From Desulfobacterales bacterium (GTDB lineage: Bacteria; Desulfobacterota; Desulfobacteria; Desulfobacterales; C00003060), in assembly GCA_030668505.1 (NCBI GenBank), contig DAOUTV010000086.1:1-6986 (forward strand): a stretch of DNA of 6,986 bases, in the 5' to 3' direction. The position numbers were made by a program, and so were the translations under genes. Below, piece after piece: positions 1-3,946 of this stretch. The notes under the pieces are model-generated. The model did not search any database. It saw only the letters and a program-made list of their open reading frames with translations, and was not told the DNA's origin. Within the stretch, counting starts at the first letter, position 1. Each line of letters opens with the position of its first letter.

Positions 1-116
1 AGACCGCTTAGCTGGATCTTGGAGGCTTCCGCCTCTGTGGCCTGGGCATTGGCCGTGACCATAAACAGCCCCAAGACAAAAACCACCGCAAAGAAAATAC
101 AACTGTTTTTCTTCAT
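1..116 (-). CDS. Exported protein of unknown function, N-terminus only (partial)
   Basis: The gene begins at the ATG at 116 and runs off the left edge of the window, so only 38 codons are visible. The translation starts MKKNSCIFFAVVFVLGLF and continues MVTANAQATEAEASKIQLSG. This is a textbook Sec signal peptide: two lysines, then a hydrophobic stretch of about 15 residues, then an Ala-x-Ala type cleavage region (TANAQA, residues 21-26). The mature part begins with an Ala/Glu-rich segment and is too short to assign to a family. A Shine-Dalgarno sequence, AGGAGG, sits 6 bases upstream and fixes the start. The protein is therefore expected to be periplasmic, secreted or membrane-anchored after processing. 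A lipoprotein is unlikely because no Cys lies at the cleavage site. Its long leader with a terminator suggests that expression is controlled at the level of transcript elongation. Confidence 0.82.
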   Translation of the reverse strand, partial: MKKNSCIFFAVVFVLGLFMVTANAQATEAEASKIQLSG

Positions 117-122
117 GCTATT

Positions 123-128
123 CCTCCT
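123..128 (-). promoter_or_regulatory. Ribosome binding site of the exported-protein gene
   Basis: On the minus strand AGGAGG lies 6 bases before the ATG at 116. It is a strong, correctly spaced Shine-Dalgarno sequence. It matters because the Fur, radical SAM and TIM-barrel genes in this window have no comparable site. Confidence 0.8.
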
Positions 129-177
129 TTAAAGTGTTCAAGTTTTCTAAAATGCAACATACAGGAACGTATCGTGC

Positions 178-190
178 ATCACCTCCTTTC
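178..190 (-). promoter_or_regulatory. Orphan extended Shine-Dalgarno sequence in the leader
   Basis: Minus strand GAAAGGAGGTGAT is almost the full complement of the usual 16S rRNA 3' end, so it should bind ribosomes very well. The only ATG near it (179-177) overlaps the site and opens a 10-codon frame, MHDTFLYVAF, that ends with TAG at 147. The 2-base spacing from GGAGG to that ATG is too short for normal initiation. It follows directly after the terminator and lies about 60 bases before the real start. It could be a ribosome standby site, a leader-peptide site, or chance. Confidence 0.4.
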
Positions 191-193
191 AAC

Positions 194-246
194 AAAAAAA
201 GCCACGAAAGCTGTCGAAACGGAGCGACTATGAACCTTCATGGCTT
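194..246 (-). terminator. Intrinsic terminator inside the leader (attenuator)
   Basis: Read on the minus strand, GCCATGAAGGTT (244-233) pairs with AGCTTTCGTGGC (212-201). This gives 12 consecutive pairs including three G-U wobbles, with a loop of 20 bases. A run of seven T follows at once (200-194), and two more A-T pairs can form at the base. This is the classic form of a Rho-independent terminator. Nothing on the minus strand directly upstream encodes a protein that it could end, and it lies between a candidate promoter and the exported-protein gene, so an attenuation role is the simplest reading. Confidence 0.7.
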
Positions 247-398
247 GATTATTCTCTGGCTGCTGTTGCCCCCAAATCGCTATATTGCAAATGTTAGTGC
301 CATTCATTATACGAAAGCTCAATGAGCACCTGTTTGGGTAACAGCTTCGTTAGATCAAGAATTGAACTTGTATAAGAAAACTTCGGTTTTCTAAGGTT
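201..398 (-). promoter_or_regulatory. Structured leader with competing pairings; riboswitch-like, class not recognised
   Basis: The leader RNA (5' end near 398) contains a perfect hairpin AGAAAAC-CGAA-GTTTTCT (392-375). A later segment A, ACGAAGCTGT (350-341), can pair with segment B, AGCTTTCGT (about 319-311), giving 8 pairs with one bulged base. A can instead pair with segment C, ACAGCTTTCGT (214-204), giving 10-11 pairs with one bulged base. C is the 3' arm of the terminator, so A-C pairing would prevent termination, while A-B pairing would leave C free to form it. This is the logic of a riboswitch or protein-controlled attenuator. I compared it by eye with the cores of cyclic di-GMP, cobalamin, TPP, glycine and fluoride riboswitches and found no convincing match. 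The pairing is seen in the sequence; the regulatory role is inferred. Confidence 0.45.
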
Positions 399-406
399 AA
401 ATTACG

Positions 407-435
407 CATTTACACAAGCGCAAAGTGATTGTCAA
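407..435 (-). promoter_or_regulatory. Candidate sigma-70 promoter for the exported-protein leader
   Basis: The minus strand has a perfect -35 TTGACA (435-430). It is followed by a weak -10, either TAAATG with a 17-base spacer or GTAAAT with a 16-base spacer and an upstream TGT resembling an extended -10. Transcription would start near 400, giving an untranslated leader of about 280 bases, which fits the terminator and the competing pairings downstream. Confidence 0.45.
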
Positions 436-524
436 GGAAAAACCAGAGCATAGATGAAAGCAGTCACTTTTCTCTTTTCACGATCAATAGCAATCGCCTT
501 TCTTGTGGCCGTCCTTCTTAATAA

Positions 525-553
525 TTGACACAAGTTTCGGCAATTGTTATGAA
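525..553 (+). promoter_or_regulatory. Sigma-70-type promoter of the Fur/radical SAM operon
   Basis: A perfect -35 TTGACA (525-530), a 17-base spacer and TATGAA (548-553) are present. A TGT immediately before the -10 makes it an extended -10 element. The start of transcription would be near 560, leaving about 80 bases of leader before the fur-like gene. This is the best promoter match in the window. Confidence 0.65.
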
Positions 554-562
554 AAGGTTGTG

Positions 563-584
563 TTTGCTCACAGGAGTGAGCAAA
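563..584 (+). promoter_or_regulatory. Perfect 22-bp inverted repeat, candidate operator
   Basis: TTTGCTCAC and its exact reverse complement GTGAGCAAA are separated by AGGA: nine perfect pairs around a 4-base spacer. It lies just downstream of the predicted start of transcription, where a bound repressor would block the promoter. It could be the autoregulatory site of the Fur-family protein encoded next, although it does not look like the classic Fur or PerR boxes. It could also act as an RNA hairpin in the leader. No U-run follows, so it is not a terminator. Confidence 0.55.
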
Positions 585-642
585 ATCCGACCATTTTCAA
601 AAAGCTAAACTATTAAAAATAAACAATGTTGACTGTTTGCCC

Positions 643-1077
643 ATGAAAAGTGAAATAGAAGTATTTAGGGAGTTTATTCGCAAAAAGGGGTTGCGAAATA
701 CCCCTGAGCGTGAGGCCATCATCAAGGAGATATTTGCCACACATGATCACTTCGACGTGGATGAACTCTATTTGCGCCTGAAAAACAAGAAACAAAAGAT
801 CTCCAAGCCCTCCATTTACCGCCTCATTCCGTATCTATTGGAATCCGGCCTCATTCAAGAGGCCTATTTTGAAGACGGCCACCTCCATTACGAACACATC
901 TATGGCCATGAACACCACTGCCACCTTCGGTGTTTGAAGTGCGGAAAGATTATCGAGTTTGAGGAGAAATCCTTAAAAAAGATAGAAAAGAAGCTGGCTG
1001 AAAAACATGATTTTTTTATCAAGGCCCATAAATTTGAAGCATTGGGATATTGTTCCAAGTGCAAGGTCAATATCTGA
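643..1077 (+). CDS. Fur-family metal-responsive transcriptional regulator
   Basis: This 144-aa protein has the size and motif order of the Fur family: an N-terminal winged-helix DNA-binding domain (about residues 1-80, with NTPEREAI at 19-26 and KPSIYRLIPYL at 55-65) and a C-terminal dimerisation and metal domain. Two CxxC pairs, C97-C100 and C137-C140, would hold the structural zinc. Candidate sensing ligands are H36, H92, H94, E105 and H129. Residue 105 is Glu, as in Fur, not the Asp typical of peroxide-sensing PerR. Most unusually, the HHDH loop of Fur reads HHCH (H91-H94), so Cys replaces a metal-binding Asp. The start is taken at the ATG at 643; a TTG two codons earlier is possible. No Shine-Dalgarno sequence is visible. 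The gene lies 2 bases before the radical SAM gene, and the pair probably shares a promoter. The metal or signal sensed cannot be decided from sequence. Confidence 0.9.
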   Translation: MKSEIEVFREFIRKKGLRNTPEREAIIKEIFATHDHFDVDELYLRLKNKKQKISKPSIYRLIPYLLESGLIQEAYFEDGHLHYEHIYGHEHHCHLRCLKCGKIIEFEEKSLKKIEKKLAEKHDFFIKAHKFEALGYCSKCKVNI

Positions 1078-1079
1078 TA

Positions 1080-2777
1080 ATGAAAATATTACTCATTTAT
1101 CCTTTTCCTCTTTATGATAGATCTAACGAAGAAGACATTAAACCCGTACCCATAGGGGTCTATTACATAGGTTCCGTTTTAAGAGAAAATGGTTACGATG
1201 TTGAAGTGTTGAATTGGTATAATATCCATAAGACGCCTCAAAAAATTACTGAGGCTTTACTTGAAAAAAAGCCTGACATCATCGGTTTTTCCATTTTAAA
1301 TGCAAATCGCTGGGGAGGTATAGAGGTCGCTCAAATAGCCAAAGAGATCAATCCCGATATAAAGATCGTTTTTGGTGGCGTTGCTCCGACCTTTTTATGG
1401 AAACATTTTTTGAAATATTTTCCACAAATAGATTTTATTGTCATTGGTGAGGGAGAATACGCTTTTTTGAATTTGGTTAAGTTAATTGAAAAAGGAAATT
1501 ATGGAAGGCTTAAGAATATTGAGGGAATAGCTCTTAGGCAAAACGGTAAGATCATAAAAACAAAACCTCCTCGCCCCATCCAAAACCTTGACGAATTGCC
1601 CATCCCGGGAAAGTATTTCAAATATCAGCATGTCACTTCTTCTCGAGGATGCCCCTGGAAATGCACTTTTTGTGGAAGCCCGAGGTTCTGGGGACGGAAA
1701 ATAAGATTGCATTCACCGGAAAACTTCGTCAGGCATATCGAGTTGCTCTACAATAAAGGTATAACTTTTTTCTATGTCTCAGACGACAATTTTACGATCA
1801 ACAAAAATAGGGTGATTGAAATTTGTAAGAGGATTCTTGACAAAAATCTTAAAATTACCTGGGTCGCGATCTCGCGGGTTAATTATGTTAATGAGGACAT
1901 GTTATATTGGATGCGCAAAGCTGGCTGCATACAAATAAGCTATGGGATAGAAAGCGGTTCTGAAAAAATAAGGGGGTTATTGAATAAAAACGTCAAAACC
2001 GATCAAATAAAGAGCGCCTTTTCCCTAACGCAAGAACATGGGATTATAGCGCGTGCCTATTTCATATATGCCTCTCCTGAAGAAAGTTGGGAGACCATTC
2101 AAGAGACCATTGACTTAATACATCAAATAAAGCCCCTGATTTGTGTACTATATATTCTTGAAATATATCCGGGGACCAAGCTTTATTTAGACTTTCAGAA
2201 GCAATTCAATGTAACCGACGATATCTGGCTGAAGAGAATAGAGGGTATTTGCTATTTTGAAACAGATCCGAATTTGTCCCAGGAAGTGGTTTTTCAATTT
2301 GGGAAAAGAATTAGAACGGAGTTATACGAAAACATGAATTGCTTTGTTGAGTCGGTAAACCTAATAGATAAAAAGGAACTTTATGAAATGCATTCCGATT
2401 TTTGTTCAAGGCTCGGGATGACTTTTACTCATGGCGATTATTCCAAGGTTGAGGCTATTGAGGACAAGGACAAAATTGCTGAGAAGTTATTCGCTAAATC
2501 TTTGAGTTATTATCCAAATCATAAAGCTTATTTAGGGCTGGGCATGATCAAGCAAAACAATAAGGAGTTTGAAGAGGCTGTAAGGATTCTTAGTAAAGGG
2601 GTTGAGTTTTTTCCGGAGAGCGAGGAGCTAAGCTTATGTCTTGGAATAACTTATATGAATTTGCGAGACTATGACACAGCTCTTTCGTATTTGATGAAAC
2701 TCCAACATTCAAAAGAAGCGAGCTATTATATTGAACAATGTCATAAAGAATTGGGGGGTTATCCTGCTATTAAATGA
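1080..2777 (+). CDS. B12-binding-type radical SAM protein with C-terminal TPR repeats
   Basis: The product has 565 aa. Residues 1-140 form a Rossmann-like cobalamin-binding-type domain, with KILLIYPFP at the N-terminus, PDIIGFS (65-71), FGGVAPT (98-104) and VIGEGE (121-126). The usual DxHxxG base-off B12 motif is not evident, so cobalamin may be bound base-on or not at all. The radical SAM core spans about 183-400. Its CxxxCxxC motif is C191, C195 and C198 in RGCPWKCTFCGS, which would hold the 4Fe-4S cluster, and YVSDDNF (232-238) and YGIESGS (288-294) are further core motifs. About two TPR-like repeats lie at 463-541 (for example AEKLFAKSLSYYPN) and probably mediate protein contacts. Relatives modify lipids, tetrapyrroles, peptides or other substrates; the substrate here is unknown. 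The ATG at 1080 is chosen over an upstream TTG because it begins the conserved strand and lies 2 bases after the fur-like stop. The gene looks clearly AT-richer than its neighbours, a possible sign of transfer. Confidence 0.88.
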   Translation: MKILLIYPFPLYDRSNEEDIKPVPIGVYYIGSVLRENGYDVEVLNWYNIHKTPQKITEALLEKKPDIIGFSILNANRWGGIEVAQIAKEINPDIKIVFGGVAPTFLWKHFLKYFPQIDFIVIGEGEYAFLNLVKLIEKGNYGRLKNIEGIALRQNGKIIKTKPPRPIQNLDELPIPGKYFKYQHVTSSRGCPWKCTFCGSPRFWGRKIRLHSPENFVRHIELLYNKGITFFYVSDDNFTINKNRVIEICKRILDKNLKITWVAISRVNYVNEDMLYWMRKAGCIQISYGIESGSEKIRGLLNKNVKTDQIKSAFSLTQEHGIIARAYFIYASPEESWETIQETIDLIHQIKPLICVLYILEIYPGTKLYLDFQKQFNVTDDIWLKRIEGICYFETDPNLSQEVVFQFGKRIRTELYENMNCFVESVNLIDKKELYEMHSDFCSRLGMTFTHGDYSKVEAIEDKDKIAEKLFAKSLSYYPNHKAYLGLGMIKQNNKEFEEAVRILSKGVEFFPESEELSLCLGITYMNLRDYDTALSYLMKLQHSKEASYYIEQCHKELGGYPAIK

Positions 2778-3156
2778 ATTGCACATTTTTTGTTGCCGAT
2801 TTTATAACAAAAATCTTTTTGTTATTGCCCTTTAAATCAGCCGGTGTGATGAAGAAGCCGGCACGGTTCGGAGAGTACCCCTGGGTATAACCGATTATCT
2901 CCTCGCCGTCGGCAAAATCCACCTTGATTTTCCGTCCCCCTCCGGTTATTGCATCATCGTAACTATATTCATAGGATTTATCCCCATCACAATCCTTTAC
3001 AAAAAAAACGGCCTTCAATTCTTCTATCTTGAATTCTTCTACGTTGCCCTCTAAAGTAGTTAAGTGAAATTGTGCCTTGTTGGGAAAAAAGTCGCTGGTT
3101 TGACCTTTTGTTATAGTACCTTTCTTTGATTGTATAACCACTTTATTCGGTTGCAT
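2770..3156 (-). CDS. Small protein with two copies of one domain (DUF6982-like), unknown function
   Basis: This 128-aa soluble protein has no signal peptide or membrane segment. It consists of two related halves. Residues 5-54 begin KVVIQSKKGTITKGQTSDFF, and residues 75-128 begin KIKVDFADGEEIIGYTQGYS. Both follow the pattern of a charged strand, Gly, an I-x-G-x-T turn, an aromatic-P-N-[KR] motif (FFPNK / YSPNR), and an F-[HF]-[LI]-T strand, joined by an acidic, tyrosine-rich linker. The pattern resembles small beta-rich domains common in Desulfobacterota and annotated as unknown function, sometimes next to PilZ or signalling genes; the family name is from memory. An ATG at 3156 with GGAGGGG just upstream is preferred to the longer GTG start at 3183. 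The 3' end overlaps the radical SAM gene by 8 bp, convergently. It may be cotranscribed with the yjbQ-like gene 84 bases upstream. Confidence 0.75.
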   Translation of the reverse strand: MQPNKVVIQSKKGTITKGQTSDFFPNKAQFHLTTLEGNVEEFKIEELKAVFFVKDCDGDKSYEYSYDDAITGGGRKIKVDFADGEEIIGYTQGYSPNRAGFFITPADLKGNNKKIFVIKSATKNVQFI

Positions 3157-3160
3157 TGAA

Positions 3161-3167
3161 CCCCTCC
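3161..3167 (-). promoter_or_regulatory. Ribosome binding site that fixes the start of the duplicated-domain gene
   Basis: Minus strand GGAGGGG lies 4 bases (6 if counted from GGAGG) before the ATG at 3156. It decides in favour of that ATG over the in-frame GTG nine codons earlier, which lies upstream of the site and so could not use it. Confidence 0.75.
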
Positions 3168-3197
3168 AGAATTCTTCTGTCACGAAAATCCGGTTAC

Positions 3198-3209
3198 CTT
3201 GATATCAAG
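3198..3209. promoter_or_regulatory. Perfect 12-bp palindrome between yjbQ-like and duplicated-domain genes
   Basis: CTTGATATCAAG is a perfect dyad located 42 bases before the start at 3156. A TTGACT on the minus strand (3213-3208) overlaps its edge and could be a -35, but the -10 expected 17 bases later (GATTTT) is poor. It could be an operator, or chance. Confidence 0.25.
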
Positions 3210-3240
3210 TCAAAAAAAGAGACAAAGTATCATTGTGGCC

Positions 3241-3696
3241 TTAACTCCTTTCTTCCTCAAGCCTTGTTGAGGTACCCACCAATGTGGCCTCTACTCGCCT
3301 TTTGCGAGGACGATTGTCGTGGTTGATGAGAACAACCTGCTGCCATGTTCCAAGAGCCAATACGCCACGACGTACCGGTACGGCAACGGAAGGCCCCAGC
3401 AAGGCAGCCTGCACATGGCTATGGCCATTCCCATCATGCCAAGCCTTTTCGTGCTCATACTCCATGTGTGGGGGTGCAAGTCTCGTGATGGCCCGTCTAA
3501 GATCTTCCACAACCCCAGGTTCATACTCAATTGTTGTGAGAGATCCTGTGGATCCTATAACTGAAGCATGCAAACTGCCGTTTTCTACGCCGGCTGTCTG
3601 GACTATTCGTGCAAGTCTATCGGTAATGTTCGCAATATCGGGGCCGACTCCCATGGAAATCTCCATGCTGTCACAATATACAACTGCAGATCTCAT
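3241..3696 (-). CDS. yjbQ: YjbQ/UPF0047 family protein
   Basis: The product has 151 aa, slightly longer than the usual 130-140 aa. It carries the family signatures in order: ITDRLARIV (24-32), STGSLTTIEYEPGVVEDL (49-66), YEHEKAWHDGNGHSHVQAAL (80-99), GPSVAVPVRRG (101-111) and LGTWQQVVLINHD (115-127). The conserved histidines H81, H87 and H92 lie in the central block. Members are small beta-rich trimeric proteins; E. coli YjbQ has been reported to have weak thiamine phosphate synthase activity, but the physiological role remains uncertain. The STGSLTTIEYEPG form resembles the version seen in archaea and some anaerobes rather than the HTTAAVTINE form. The start is the ATG at 3696, with GAGGG 9 bases upstream. 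The insertion element begins about 50 bases upstream and may have separated the gene from its original promoter. The gene looks GC-richer than the radical SAM gene. Confidence 0.88.
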   Translation of the reverse strand: MRSAVVYCDSMEISMGVGPDIANITDRLARIVQTAGVENGSLHASVIGSTGSLTTIEYEPGVVEDLRRAITRLAPPHMEYEHEKAWHDGNGHSHVQAALLGPSVAVPVRRGVLALGTWQQVVLINHDNRPRKRRVEATLVGTSTRLEEERS

Positions 3697-3736
3697 GAGT
3701 CATTTCCCTCTTCTGAAAGACGATGACATAGACTTG

Positions 3737-3748
3737 TAGGTAGCAAAT
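3737..3748 (+). repeat. 12-bp direct repeat, left copy (candidate target site duplication)
   Basis: TAGGTAGCAAAT is repeated exactly at 3891-3902, on the other side of the inverted-repeat element. An exact 12-bp direct repeat flanking such an element is best explained as a target duplication. Two extra bases (CA, 3749-3750) separate this copy from the terminal inverted repeat. Confidence 0.75.
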
Positions 3749-3890
3749 CAATGCCATTAACTTAAGAACCGTTCCTTTAAGGTCCCCCTTTAAAAAAGGG
3801 GGATTTAGGGGGATTTTCAAACTCTTCAAAGAAATCCCCCCCGCCCCCCTTTAGAAAAGGGGGGAGATTTTGAGCTTAAGTTAATGACAT
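3749..3890. mobile_element. MITE-like non-autonomous insertion element (142 bp)
   Basis: Terminal inverted repeats are ATGCCATTAACTTAAG (3751-3766) and the complement of ATGTCATTAACTTAAG (3875-3890), with 15 of 16 bases identical. Inside are three strong hairpins: CCCCCTTT/AAAGGGGG (3784-3802), GGGGGATTT/AAATCCCCC (3808-3840), and CCCCCCTTT/AAAGGGGGG (3844-3864, nine perfect pairs with a 3-base loop). The whole element is a long imperfect palindrome. It has no reading frame of note and would need a transposase supplied from elsewhere. C-run/G-run elements of this look are dispersed in many Desulfobacterota and other genomes. The hairpins are not followed by T-runs, so they are weak candidates for terminators, though they may stabilise the 3' end of the TIM-barrel gene's message. 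Confidence 0.75.
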
Positions 3891-3902
3891 TAGGTAGCAA
3901 AT
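3891..3902 (+). repeat. 12-bp direct repeat, right copy (candidate target site duplication)
   Basis: TAGGTAGCAAAT directly abuts the right terminal inverted repeat and matches 3737-3748 exactly. The original site lay 45 bp past the stop of the TIM-barrel gene and about 40 bp upstream of the yjbQ-like gene. Confidence 0.75.
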
Positions 3903-3946
3903 AGCTCATAGATGAAATGGATTGTAGAAATTCCGAGATGTTTCAA

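Noticed and set aside
178..190. Plus-strand ATCACCTCCTTTC resembling the 3' end of 16S rRNA
   Set aside because: No other 16S sequence precedes it; the match is the mirror of a strong Shine-Dalgarno sequence on the minus strand.
250..300. Match to a known cyclic di-GMP, cobalamin or TPP riboswitch in the leader
   Set aside because: The conserved core sequences of those classes are absent; only short fragments such as GCAGCCAGAG look similar.
134..325. 63-codon plus-strand open frame
   Set aside because: It runs through the leader terminator and competing-pair region on the opposite strand, has no ribosome site, and its composition is not protein-like.
613..795. 60-codon minus-strand frame opposite the start of the fur-like gene
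   Set aside because: It lies antisense to the conserved DNA-binding domain and lacks a ribosome site.
3284..3739. 151-codon plus-strand frame opposite the yjbQ-like gene, and other frames at 3291-3564
   Set aside because: The minus-strand frame carries the full set of YjbQ motifs; these are shadows of it, and the long plus frame even runs into the insertion element's flank.
3784..3864. G/C hairpins as a bidirectional transcription terminator
   Set aside because: None of the stems is followed by a run of T on either strand; they are better explained as part of the inserted element.
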